Part shown: piece after piece, positions 47,299 to 58,751 of the stretch
How positions within the stretch are numbered: the stretch's first letter is position 1
Layout: every line of letters starts with the position of its first letter
Assembly: GCA_019454605.1 (NCBI GenBank)
Contig: JACFNZ010000001.1
Location: forward strand, 186,001-250,000
DNA length: 64,000 nt
Direction of reading: 5' to 3'
Source of the DNA: Candidatus Altimarinota bacterium
GTDB lineage: Bacteria > Patescibacteriota > Gracilibacteria > BD1-5 > UBA6164
The notes under the pieces: generated by a model
The model's input: only the letters and a program-made list of their open reading frames with translations
Told to the model about the DNA's origin: nothing
Databases searched by the model: none
Translations under genes and position numbers: made by a program

Positions 47299-48168
47299 AT
47301 GAAAAAAAATAATTCTTGAATATCAATAGTAGTTTGAATGTGATTAACTTTATTAATTTCACTAGTTTCTTTTACTATTTTATCATACATAATGCCTTTT
47401 TTAAAAACAACTTCTTGAGTTGAAAATGCAACAAAATCTTACTATAATGCCTATGCTTGAGTTGAGAATTCTCTATACTTTATAAAAAATAGAAGCTCTT
47501 TAACTACTGAAACTTGAGCTATAATGCCAAATACAAAAACATGAACTAGTTATCAAACTTTTTCTTCTTGAAGTATAATCCCAACTCCTTGATTTTGAAA
47601 TAGTGAATATAGTTCTTGATATAATATAATTTCCTTAACTTCTCCTATACAAACAGAAATTTGAAATAATTATATAACTAATTTTTCAAATCTAAATTTT
47701 GAGTTTAAAGTTCCTGCCTTTACTTGATGATCTTTAACTCTTAATTGAAGTAGTACTTTAAGTATAATAAATTGGATATTATCAAGTGAAAATAATAATC
47801 TCTATGCAAGTGGATCTCAAATAACAGTAGACAATATAAATAATAATAACTTTTGAAATATAGAAAATAAAAATTGACTTAATTTAAATACTGCAACAAA
47901 TGAAACTTTTCAAACTTTTTATAACAATAATTGTGGAATATCAAAAAGTTGTTTATTAAAAATGGCTATTATAGATGATTTAACATTAACTAATTGAGAA
48001 AAAATTCCTTATTTAGAATATAAACTTAATTTTTGAAATAATAAGATCCCAGATAGATATACTCGTATAGATGCTTATTGAAAGTCTATTTGATATCAAA
48101 AATATCTTCAAGTTAAAATTCCTCAAGAAACAATAGACCGAGCATTTGACTTTACAGTATTTCAATAA
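47299..48168 (+). CDS. PilX-like minor pilin
   Basis: 289 aa. S-G-I-S-I-V-V-G-M-G-L-T-L-L at the N-terminus is a pilin-type helix without the +5 glutamate, as in PilX and GspK-like subunits. The rest is a Ser/Asn/Thr-rich exported domain with two cysteines close together (about residues 212 and 217) that could form a disulfide. It follows the prepilin gene by 10 bases. A short gap then leads to the RluA-type gene. Confidence 0.75.
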
Positions 48169-48177
48169 TAATTACAA

Positions 48178-49170
48178 ATGAAAATATTTAACATAACAGA
48201 AAATGATTCAAATCAAAGACTTGATAAATTTTTAAAAAAATTATTTCCAAATGCCTCTTCATCGTTAATTTATAAATTTAATAGAAAAAATAAAATAAAA
48301 GTTAATAATAAAAAAGAAGATAATGAATATAAGTTACAAATAAAAGATGAAGTAAAAATTTATTTAAATGATAGTGAAATAGAGCTACTTTCTAAAGTAG
48401 AAAAAATAAATAATAATTTAGAAAAAACAAAATTTGATAGAAAAAATATAGTTTATGAAGACTCTGACTTAATTATAATAAACAAAGATGCTTGAATAAA
48501 TGTTCATCCTTGAGATCATAAAACAAAAGAATCAAATATAATTTCTCAAGTTCAAGATTATTTATGAAATAAATTAAATAGTTTAACTTTTAAACCATCT
48601 TTAGTTCATAGAATCGATAGAGATACCTCTTGAATACTTATAATTGCAAAGAAAAAAGATATTTTAACTAAATTGACAAGTGACTTTAAAGAACATAAAA
48701 ATATAAAAAAGTTTTATTATGCTATTGTTTTATGAAAACTACCTAAAAATAATTGAACTATAGATAAAAAAATTTTAAGAATTGAAAATGCAAAAGATGA
48801 AAATAAAGTAATTATTAGTGAAGATGGGCAAAAGGCAATAACTCACTATAAAGTATTAAATGAATTTGAAGTAAAAAGTTCAAGTAAAAATTTAATTTTT
48901 TCAGAACTAGAAGTAGAAATTGAAACATGAAGAATGCATCAAATAAGAGTTCATTTATCTAGCATTTGAAATCCTATATTGTGAGATAATAAATATTGAG
49001 ATAAAGCACTAAATAGTTTTTTATCTAAAAATTATTTATTAAAAAGACAAGCTCTTCACTCTTGGAAGATACAATTTCACCATTATGGAAAACAAAAAAA
49101 TTCAAGATTTGAAGCTAAAATAAAAGATGATTTAATTAATTTTTTAAAAAAAATAAAGTCTAAAATTTAG
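48178..49170 (+). CDS. RluA-family pseudouridine synthase with S4 domain
   Basis: 330 aa. An N-terminal S4 domain (R-L-D-K-F-L-K-K-L-F-P, about residues 14-60) precedes the catalytic domain with I-N-V-H-P-G and the H-R-I-D-R-D-T-S-G-I signature, whose Asp is the nucleophile. G-R-M-H-Q-I-R-V-H is the downstream RluA motif. It isomerises uridines in 23S rRNA or tRNA (RluC/RluD type). Code 11 truncates it at residue 105. It lies at the end of the pilin operon by position only. Confidence 0.93.
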
Positions 49171-49184
49171 ACTTTATTTTTTAG
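49151..49184. terminator. Shared terminator after rluA-type gene
   Basis: AAATAAAGTCTAAA stem and TTTAGACTTTATTT, nearly no loop, T-rich ends. The two convergent stop codons lie in or next to it. Confidence 0.75.
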
Positions 49185-50668
49185 TTTTTAAATCAAACTA
49201 TCTCAATATCAAATGTTAAATCTTTTCAAACAAGGAAGTTATTTAAATCAATTTTTACACTATCTTTCGTAACTTCTTTTATCTCAAATTCTCAATACAT
49301 TGTTGGTAGTTTTGTTCAAACTTCTAGTTTATATCAAGCATCTTCAAATTGTTTTAATTCTTCTTTTTTAATTTCTTGAACTTTACTTGGGTCATATTCC
49401 CCGTAAGCATCTTTTGCTTTAATATTTAAAGTTTTTTTCTCTCATAATTTCATTCATAAAACTCAGGCATCAAATCAAGGAATCATTTTTCAAGCTCAAA
49501 CTTCAAACTCTATTGGTTCTCATCTTGTGTATGAATTATCAAACTCTTTTCAATCAGCAGTTGTTTTTCAAATATAATTTACTTCTATTATATCTCAAGC
49601 TTTTACAATTCTATTTTTATCTGCTTCTTTCTTTAATTCAGCTTTAGCATTTAATTCTTTTTGAGCATCTTTCAAAGAAAATTTATATGGTTTTAAAGAA
49701 GTTCAATCAAATTTTACAATTTCTATTCAAATAATTTTTACTTCTTTTTCTGGTTTATCATCTGAAGTAGTTTTTGATTTTGAAATTTTTTCTACATTAT
49801 CATATCAATTAACAACTTGTCCAAAAACTGTATGCTTTCAATTTAAAAATGAATTATTTGCTACATTTATAAAAAATTGGCTTCAATTTGTATTTGGTCA
49901 AGCATTTGCCATCGAAATACTTCAAGTTAAATTTTGTAAATTGTCTACAAATTCATCTTCAAATTCTTTACCATAAATACTTTGTCCTCACATTCAAGTT
50001 CCTTCTGGATCTCATCATTGTATCATAAAATCTTTTATAACTCTATGAAAAATTGTTTGATTATAATATCAAGTTTGAGCTAAAGCTAGGAAATTATTAA
50101 CTGTTTTTGGAGCTTCATTTGGAAATAATTTTATTTCTATTTTTCAATTAGTTGTTGTTAAAATTACTCAAATATCATCTTTTTTAAATCATGAAGTTTG
50201 GTAAGTAGTATCTATAGTTTTCATATCATTAGTATTATTTGTAATTAATTTTGCTTTTAATTCATCATAAGTTAATTTTCATCAACAAACTTTTTCTTCT
50301 AATTTTCCATTTTCATCATATATAACATAGCTTGGAACATATTCACATTTATCTCAAGTAGTTTTTTCGTATGTTGTTGGTAGAGATAAGTCTTGTGGAA
50401 TAATTAAATCTCAAGAAAATTTCTTTTGATCAGTATTTATAAGTTGCATATTTACTTGATCTTTAAAATCTCTGTAAAATTTATCTAAAACTGGGACTTC
50501 TGCTTTACAGTGAGGACACCATGAAGCTACAAATCATACATAAGTTTTTTTTCAGTTTGTTGTAACTTTTTGTATATCAATATTTGGATCACTTTGTGTT
50601 TTTGTTCCACAGCTTGTTAATCAAAATACTGCAAACAATAAAATCATTGTAAGTAATAATTTTTTCAT
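49181..50668 (-). CDS. Thioredoxin-cyclophilin-FKBP fusion lipoprotein
   Basis: 495 aa. A lipoprotein signal ends in L-T-S-C (about residues 17-20). A thioredoxin domain follows (about 30-150) with active site W-C-P-H-C. A cyclophilin-type domain comes next (about 165-325) with F-H-R-V-I-K-D-F-M-I-Q-G-G-D-P and S-Q-F-F-I-N. An FKBP-type domain ends the protein (about 355-495) with V-N-Y-I-G-K-T, F-E-V-G-A-G-K-M-I-P-G-F-D and K-L-G-E-K-K-T-L. All three catalyse rate-limiting folding steps: disulfide exchange and prolyl isomerisation. It would act as an all-in-one folding lipoprotein on the outer face of the membrane. I do not know this exact three-domain fusion from other bacteria. Confidence 0.92.
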
Positions 50669-50738
50669 ATTTAGTATTTAAAAAATAATATATTTATTAT
50701 AGAGAAATTTATTTTATTTCAATTTTTGTTTACAATTT

Positions 50739-53700
50739 TTAATTTACTTTTTTTAAATTTATACTTTTAATTTTTACTTTTTTTGTAAAAAACATAATTT
50801 TAAGTAAATAATTCAAAAAATCATTATCTCAATTAAAGTTTCTACAAGGCGATTTTATGCTTGTTAAATCCTCAACTATAAATAAAACTTTTTTATCTAA
50901 ATCAAGAAATTTTTTCAAATCTTCAACTTTTATATTTTTTTCAAAAATTATTTTATACAAAACTCACTCTCTTTTTATATGTTTTATATTATATTTTGGA
51001 CTTTCTAGTTTTATTTTAAGTAAATTAAATAAATTTTCACTTTCTTTTGGAATATTTTTATTAAAACTTGTAAAATCATTTATTAAATTTTCTAAATCAT
51101 CTAAATCGCTTATAGTTTCAATTTCTTTATAAAATTCAAGCTTATCTAAATCATTTTCAAAAAAATTATCATCTAAAAATGCAGGAATATTTAAATCAAT
51201 TAAAGTTTGTTGTTTTTTTTCAATTTCTTTTCAAGTTTCAAGAGATTGCTTTAATTCTTGCATTTTTTCTTCAAGCATTTTTAAATATACCGAAATTCAA
51301 ACTTCTGATGTAAGTCAAGATTGATTTAATCCTAGAATATCTCCTCATCATCTTAATTCTAAATCTCTCATAGAAAGCTCAAATCATGCTCAAAGATAAG
51401 AATACTCAACTAAAGTTTGAAGTCTTTTAGCTCGATCTTCAGTTAAAAAGTCTCATTTATAAAGTAAATAACAAGTTCAAAGTTTGTCTTTTCTTCAAAC
51501 TCTTCATCTTAATTGATGGATTTGACTTACTCAAAATTTATAAGCATCGTTTATAATAATTGTATTTACATTTGGAAAATCAATTCAATTTTCTATAACA
51601 GTTGAAGAAAGTAATATATCGTATTTTTTTTGTTTAAAACTTAATATCCTATTTTCAAGTTCATCTCAATTAAGCTGTCCGTGAGTTATAATTATTTTTT
51701 TATCTTTAAAAATATTTTGTAGTATTTTTTCCATATTTTCAATAGTTGAAACTCTATTATGAATAAAAAATACTTGTCCTCAAGAATCAAACTCTTTTTT
51801 ACAAGCTTGAAATATAATATTTTCATCAAATTTTGAAACAAAAGTTTCAACTCATTTTCTATTTTCTGGAGGAGTTGGCAATATTGAAATATTTTTTATT
51901 CAAGATAATGCCATATTTAAACTTCTTGGGATTGGAGTTGCAGACATAGAAAGTAGGTCAATATTTTGTTTTAATTTTTTAATTTTTTCTTTATCATTAA
52001 CTCAAAATTTATGTTCTTCATCTATAATTAAAAGTCATAAATCTTTATATTCTATTTTTTCACTAAGTAGTCTATGAGTTCAAATAATTAAATCTATATC
52101 TCAAGATTTTAATTTTTTTAAAATATTTTTTGCTTCACTACTTGTTTGAAATCTCGTTAAAAGCTCTATTTGTATAGGAAAAGCTGAAAATCTCTCAATT
52201 GCTTTTTGATAATGTTCATATGATAAAACTACTAAAGGAGAGATTAAAATTGATTGTTTTTTATTTAAAAAAGCATTGTAAATTGCATTAAAAGCAACTT
52301 CTGTTTTTCAAAATCAAACATCTCAAACAAGTACTCTTTCCATTGGAAAATCTTTTTCCATATCTATCATAATTTCATCAATTGCATTTATTTGTCAATC
52401 TGTATAAACATATTCAAAACTATGTTCAAATTCTCTCATTTTTTCTCTATTATAGACAAATGAAAATCATTTTTGTAGTTTTCTTTTTGCATATATTTCA
52501 AGTAATTCCATTGCTACAATTTGCACATCTTTTGAGACTTTTTCAAGTTTTTTTGTCCATTCTTTTGTCGACAATGATGTAAGTTTTGGATTTTCTTTTC
52601 AAATATATTTTGATACTCTTGAGGTTTCTGTTATAGGAACAAACAATTTATCATTATTTAAATAATCTATTTCTAAATATTCTTTTATATCTTTTCAAAC
52701 TTCTTTTTTTATAATTCATTTAAAAACTCAAACTCAATGATCTATATGAACAACAAAATCATCTTGTTTTATAGATAAAAGTAGGTCAATATTTTGAGAA
52801 AGCGATTTTTTTAATCTTTTTTTGGTAAATATTTTAAATAAATTATCATCACATATATATATTTCTTTAGGTGTTTCAAATGACTTTAAAATATTTAAAT
52901 TTGTTTCAAAAACTAAAGCATCTAAGTTATTATATTCTAAAAAGTTTTTAATATTTTTAATATTTTTTGTATAAATAGAAATTTTTTTACTCCCTTTTAA
53001 AATTTTTATAAAATCTTCAATATTATTTAAAAACAAGTCTTTTACTTCAAGTGAAGTTTGATTTAAATTTGGGTTTTTTAATATATCAAAAGAGGTTTTA
53101 TTTTTAATTTTTTCTAATTTTTCAACTCAAGGAAGTATATCTATATTGTCTAAAATAATATGTTTTTCTCAAAACAAATCTAAAATTTCTGTATTAAAAT
53201 CTTCATTTAAATCATAAAAATTTATAACTTTTTGATTTCAAAAAGTTATTTGTTCAAGTTTTTTAGAGTTTATTCAATTTTCTAAATATATATCTTCAAC
53301 AACACTTCAAAAAAAACTAATAATTATAGTTTTATTTAAAGATTTATTTTTTATATGCAATGTATCTCAGAGTTTTTTATAACTAAAATCTTCTAAAAAA
53401 TCTCAAAAATTATATCAAAATTCACTTAATTTTTTTATAATTTCATCAATTTCTATTTCTTGGTTTTTAGATATAGTAATTGAGTTTTTTGTTTCTATTT
53501 CCCAATTATTTGGAAGTTTTGTAAAAAATATATTATAATCAACTATATAATTTTCTAAATTATTTTTTATCGCATCAATAAAATCTCATAAAGTTTTTAT
53601 TTCAACAATATGATTATTTAAACAACTTTGAATTAAAATATTTTTTTTTATATTATTATCCTTTGTAAAAATAATTGAATTTTTTAAATTATCTTTAATT

Positions 53701-53744
53701 AAAATATTTTTATAAAAAATATTTTGAGTGTTTAGATAGTGCAT
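50739..53744 (-). CDS. mfd: Transcription-repair coupling factor
   Basis: 1001 aa, near normal length. The N-terminal 320 residues are very divergent and replace the UvrB-like region. The CarD-like RNA-polymerase-binding domain is seen at about 330-400 (V-H-I-D-H-G-V-G-V-F-K-G). The RecG-like translocase has [26 protein letters not shown] and Q-L-R-G-R-V-G-R. A short C-terminal TRCF domain ends the protein. Mfd removes stalled RNA polymerase and recruits UvrA. The CarD-like domain and TRCF region separate it from RecG. It starts one base after the PhnA-like gene. Confidence 0.93.
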
Positions 53745-53745
53745 T

Positions 53746-53949
53746 TTATATTTTTTTAAAAAATTCAGTTTTTAAAACCATTTTTCCTGATTCAACTACT
53801 CACCCCTCATCAGTTAACTTTATATTTTTAAATTTATCTCCTCTTTTTATATCAGGTGCTCATTTTACTTTTAGGTCTTTTATTGCAATAATTGTATCTC
53901 AATTATTCAATATATTTCAATTAGCATCTTTTATTATTAATTCATCCAT
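53746..53949 (-). CDS. PhnA/YjdM-like small protein
   Basis: 67 aa. K-D-A-N-G-N-I-L-N-N-G-D-T and I-K-D-L-K-V-K-G match the C-terminal SH3-like domain of PhnA (alkylphosphonate utilisation/YjdM). The N-terminal zinc ribbon is absent. The old phosphonate role is doubtful for the family. Sits 1 base before mfd. Confidence 0.8.
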
Positions 53950-54080
53950 TTTTTAAAAGTTAATTATTATATAAAATTAGTATATTAAAAATTAATTATT
54001 TTTCAAAAAATTAACTTTTATTAATACTTGATTTATCATAAAAATTAATTAAATTATGTGTATATAATAATAAAAAACTT

Positions 54081-54635
54081 ATGAATTTATTTTTAAATAC
54101 TATTTCCAAAATTTGAAAAATTATTTTATTTGATAATGATAAAAATATTATTTTTTCTAAAGATATTGAAGTTTTATGAAATGAGTCAACATTGCTTATA
54201 AATCAACTTGATATTTTTTTAAAAGAAAATAATACTTTTTACTCAGACTTAGAAAATATTGTAGTTGTAAATTGACCTGGGAGTTTTACTTGAGTAAGAA
54301 CAACAACTTTAATGGTAAATACAATTAATTTTGTAAATAAAAAAAATATCACTCCTATAAATTATTTTGAGTTATTTGATAATTATCCTATTATAAAAAC
54401 TTCATCAAAAAGAGATAGTTTTGTAGTTTTTTCAAAAAATTGAGAAGTTTTGGTTATGTTAAATGATGAAATTGAAAAAAAACTTGAAAATATAAAATCA
54501 TATTACTGAGATTTAAAAATTGATGGTAAAATAAATATTGAAGATATAGATTATGAAAAAATCATTAAAAATATAGTTTTAAAAAAAGAAGAGATAATAA
54601 AACCATTTTATGTAAAAAAACCTAGTATTTCTTAA
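54081..54635 (+). CDS. tsaB: TsaB-like tRNA t6A biosynthesis protein
   Basis: 184 aa. V-V-N-G-P-G-S-F-T-G-V-R-T-T is the TsaB signature (about residues 70-84). TsaB is an inactive ASKHA paralog that scaffolds TsaD and TsaE in making t6A37 of ANN-reading tRNAs. The length is short compared with about 230 aa, as in many CPR. No tsaD or tsaE here. It leads a four-gene plus-strand run. Confidence 0.82.
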
Positions 54636-54644
54636 AAAAATTTT

Positions 54645-55100
54645 ATGAAATTAAAAGAAAATGAAAAAATTTTAGAAGTTTTTACTCCAAATTATTTTAC
54701 AAAAATAATTTTATTTATCTATTTATTTATATCGATTTTAATTACATTAAGTATTTATTATTTATTTGATAATTATCAATTTATAGAAGTATTTTGTATT
54801 TTATCTATATTGCTTTTTATAGTTTGATTTTATTATTTATTTATATATTTTGAGTTAATGACTGTTGTTTTAACTAATTTTAAGATAATTTATGTTAAAA
54901 AAAATAATTTATTTGAATCAAAATACGAAAGTATAAATTACTCTGAAATAACTAAAATAAAAGCAAGTCAAAATGGTTTTTTAAAAAATTATTTTTGATA
55001 TTGAGAAATAATTTTATTTTCAAAAGATAAAGAAATTATTTTAAAATATATAAATTTTCCGTTAGAAAATGCAAAAAAGATAAATACTTTTTTAAAATAA
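54645..55100 (+). CDS. Bacterial PH-domain membrane protein
   Basis: 151 aa. Two membrane helices (about residues 20-38 and 46-72) are followed by a PH-like strand pattern: M-T-V-V-L-T-N-F-K-I-I-Y-V, then S-I-N-Y-S-E-I-T-K-I. This is the bPH_2/YdbT form. Function in the family is mostly unknown. Starts 9 bases after tsaB. Confidence 0.75.
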
Positions 55101-55169
55101 TGAAAATATAACTTTTATTTTAGAAAAAATAAATATAATAATTTAAAATTTAAATGTTAAAACAATTTT

Positions 55170-56618
55170 ATGCACAACTTAAGTTTAACTCAAATAATTG
55201 AAAATATTAAATCAAAAAAAACTACTCCAAAAGAGGTTTTTGATTTCTTTTTAGATAGAATAAATAAATATGATCCTGAAATAAAATCATTTAATTTTAT
55301 AAATACTTCTTGACTACAAGAAGATATAAATTCTCCTCTAGCTTGAGTTCCTATCTCTATAAAAGATAATTATGCAGAAATTTGAATTCCAACTACTTGA
55401 GCATCAAATATATTAAGAGATTTCAAACCTCCTTATGATGCAACTGTTATTAAAAAATTAAAAGATGCTTGAATGTCAAGTATTTGAAAAGTAAATATGG
55501 ATGAATTTGCTATGTGATCTACAACAACTACTTCAGCAATTCAAATAACAAAAAATCCGTGGTGAGAAAATAGAATTCCAGGTGGTTCTAGTTGATGAAG
55601 TGCAGCATCTGTTAGTGCTTGACTTGTTCCTGCTTCTTTATGAAGTGATACTTGATGAAGTATTAGACAACCAGCATCTATGTGTAATATAGTTTGATTT
55701 AAGCCTAGTTATTGAAGAAATTCAAGATATTGAATAATTCCTATGTGATCTAGTTTAGATTGTCCTTGAACTTTAACAAAAACTGTTAGAGATGCTTGAT
55801 TATTGTATGAAATAATGAATTGATTTGATGAAAAAGAAGACACTTCTATTGATGGAAAAGATATAATAGATCAAAAAATTTGGGAAAGACAAGATTTAAA
55901 ATGATTAAAAATTTGATTACCAAAAGAATATTTTGAAGAGTGAATTGATGAGTGAGTTAAAAAAACTATTTTGGAAGCTGTTGAAAAATTAAAAGAACTT
56001 TGAGCAGAAGTAAAAGAGATTTCTCTTCCTATGACTAAATATGCTATTGCAACTTATTATATATTAATGCCTGCTGAAGTTTCTACAAATTTAGCAAGAA
56101 TTGATTGATTAAGATATTGAAATGCTTCAAATAAGCCATATTCTACTATGGATGAGTTTTATATAAATAATAGAACTGATTGATTTTGAGAAGAAGCTCA
56201 AAAAAGAATTATTTTATGAAGTTATGTTTTATCTGCTTGATTTTATGATGCTTATTATAAAAAAGCCTCTCAAGTTAGGACTTTGATTATAAAAGATTTC
56301 AAAAAAGCTTTTAGTGAAGTTGATGTAATAGTTTGACCTGTTTCTCCAAATGTAGCTTGGGAAATTGATGAAAAAATTGATGATCCTTTAAAACTATATT
56401 TATGAGATGCTTATACTGTTCCAGCATCACTTGCTTGATTACCTGCTATTTCAGTTCCAGCTTGATTTAGTGTTTCGAGTGACAATAAAAAAGAACTTTT
56501 ACCTGTTTGACTTCAAATTATGGCTCCACATATGGAGGATCAAAAAGTTTTAGAAGTAGCTAATGTTTTTGAAAAACATACTAACTATTACAAAAAACAA
56601 CCAAGTAAATTTTTATAA
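55170..56618 (+). CDS. gatA: Aspartyl/glutamyl-tRNA amidotransferase subunit A
   Basis: 482 aa, full length. The Ser-cisSer-Lys triad is clear: I-S-I-K-D-N-Y (Lys, about residue 70), G-G-S-S-G-G-S-A-A (about 147) and D-T-G-G-S-I-R-Q-P (nucleophile Ser, about 172). Many of the invariant glycines in these motifs are TGA, one of the best proofs of code 25. It provides ammonia to convert Glu-tRNA-Gln or Asp-tRNA-Asn. gatB and gatC are not in the window. Confidence 0.97.
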
Positions 56619-56634
56619 ATTAATTTATTTTAGA

Positions 56635-57195
56635 GTGTATAATATTACAAGAGAAGAAGCTTCTTTAAAGTTAAATTTATCAACAAGAAGTATTGATAGA
56701 TATATAAAATCTTGAAAATTAAGATCTAAAAAAGATTGAAAAATAGTTTATATTCACCAAGATGATATAGATAATTTTTTATGACTTTGAGAAAAAAAAC
56801 AAGTAATTATAGAAGATAAAATTAATCTTATGGAAAACCAAACTATAAATGAAAAAAGTTTATCAAATAATAAAAATAATGATTTTTGAGTTATTTTTGA
56901 TAAACTAAAGTTTGAAATAAAAATAAAAGATGATGAGATTAAAGAATTAAATAAACAAATTTGAAAGATGGAAGAAGTTGTAAAAAATTCTATTTCATTA
57001 ATAGAATTTAAAAAAAATCAATTCTTACTTGAGGAGTCAAAAAATTCATTAACTTCAGATGTATCTAATTTAAAAAAAGAAATAGAATATAGTGAGAAAA
57101 AGTTAAAAGAAGAAAAAAAATTAACTTTAATACTTATAATAACAACTATAATATTATTTTTATGACTTGTTATTGTATTTTTAGTAAAGATTTAA
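56635..57195 (+). CDS. Excisionase/MerR-type HTH protein with coiled coil and C-terminal membrane anchor
   Basis: 186 aa. A helix-turn-helix fills the N-terminus (about residues 1-55): T-R-E-E-A-S-L-K-L, S-T-R-S-I-D-R-Y-I and I-V-Y-I-H-Q-D-D-I. A long Glu/Lys coiled coil follows (about 85-160) and then one C-terminal membrane helix (about 163-182). So a DNA-binding domain is tied to the membrane. GTG at 56635 is the start I chose because the domain begins there. No ATG is available upstream. It lies just upstream of tRNA-Arg and the recombinase element, so it may relate to the element or to chromosome anchoring. Confidence 0.75.
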
Positions 57196-57203
57196 AAAAT
57201 CTT

Positions 57204-58748
57204 TTATTGTCCTCATAGTTTAGTGGAAGAACAATCCCCTCCTAAGGGATAAACACAAGTTCGATTCTTGTTGGGGATACCATATCATGATAAAAAAATT
57301 TTAGGTAAATTTAATACCATATTTTCCTTTATTTTAAGGGAATAATCACTGTTTAAAAAAAGTTCAACCTTTAATTTTTTTAAAATAGTGATTTTTTTAA
57401 ATATATCTTCATTTTTGCTTATAAAATAGCCATTTCTTAAAAGTTCAACCCATTTTCTGATTAGGGTATTAATATTTTTACTATCATCTATAATACTTGA
57501 TAATTTTTCTTCAAGTATTTTTTTCTGTTTCATATATGAAAGTATCATATTTCTATATGTATCATCATCTATAATTCCTGATATTAATTTCTCTGTTAAA
57601 ACTTTCTTATAATCATCTATCTTTTTCAATTCATCATTTATAAAAAATTTTTCATTTTTTGTTTCATTTTTAGTAAAAAATTCTTTCTTTAATTCTTTTT
57701 CAAATATATTAATATTTTCTATATTAAAATTATAGTTTTCTTTAATATACTCTTCTATTTTTTTAAAAAGTTTATTTTGTGAAATATTTATTTTATTATC
57801 TATATGACTTAAATTTCTATAATAAATATACTTATCTCAATATTTATTTTTTGTTTCATAAGCAAGTAATTTTATACCATCAGCATTATATAAAAGTCAT
57901 TTAAAAGGAGCATTATAATCTATTTTTTTAGTTCTTTTTATTTTTGGAGTAATATTATTAATTTCTTCAAATAATTGGCAAGATATTAATGGCTTATATC
58001 AAGGCATTTTAATTTCTGCTTCTCATAGTTTTCATTTTTGGATTCAAATATAAAATGTATTTTTTAATATTAAATCTATTCAACCAGTATTTTTATTATA
58101 TCAATTACTTTTAAAATAATCTGAAATATCTCTTAAAAAAGCCCCTTCTTTTCTCATTTTAAAGGCATGCCTAACAAGTTCAGCCTCTTTATCTATTATG
58201 ATTATATCTTTTTCTAATCTACCATTTTCATTAAAAAATTGGTGATTTTTATATCAAAAAGGAGCACTCCCCATTAATCTTCATTCCATAAAATATGTCT
58301 CCATCTTTTTTCTTGTATTTGATGACCTCATTTGATTATCAACTTTTGAAATTAAAAAAGAAATTCATAACATTAGAGCACTAAAAATATCTGCTCCATT
58401 AAAAAACTGCCCACTTTCAGCAGCATAAAATCACTTTATATGTGATTTATTTATTAATTCTGTGAAGTGAGCAGCATCAATAGTATTTCTACTAATTCTT
58501 GTTGGGTCATATGCTATAACATAATCATAATTTCATTTTTTACATAAAGATAACATTTGTTTGAATCCAGGTCTTTTTAATTCTTCTTTGGCACTTTTAT
58601 GTTCCTCAATCAAAAAAGTGTCAATATTATTTTTTTCTGCTAATCTTAAACAATATTGCCTTTGTGTTTCAATTGATATTTGTTGTTTATCTTCTCTATC
58701 TGTTGATTTCCTTAAATAAACAATTGCTTTTTGTTTTTTAGTTTCCAT
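57204..58748 (-). CDS. Large serine recombinase 1, reading through tRNA-Arg antisense
   Basis: 514 aa under code 25. The N-terminal resolvase domain has Y-L-R-K-S-T-D-R-E-D with the catalytic Ser (about residue 15), a conserved Arg pair in D-P-T-R-I-S-R-N, and the following E helix. The recombinase domain follows with a zinc-ribbon-like area and a coiled-coil C-terminus. The frame continues past the TGA at 57285-57287 through the antisense of the tRNA-Arg gene to TAA at 57204-57206, adding 27 residues. With a TGA stop it would be 487 aa. As UGA is glycine here, read-through is the default prediction. It catalyses integration and excision at the tRNA site. Confidence 0.88.
57209..57282 (+). 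tRNA. tRNA-Arg(CCT), probable integration site
   Basis: Acceptor GTCCTCA/TGGGGAT with a G-T first pair, anticodon loop CTCCTAA, T-loop TTCGATT and encoded CCA. It is the only tRNA on the plus strand here, and its 3' end abuts the recombinase gene, a classic attachment site. The second copy of the attachment sequence was not found in the window. Confidence 0.92.
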
Positions 58749-58751
58749 AAT

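Noticed and set aside
50739-53744. RecG helicase
   Set aside because: The CarD-like domain, Mfd-type helicase motifs and about 1000-aa length fit Mfd.
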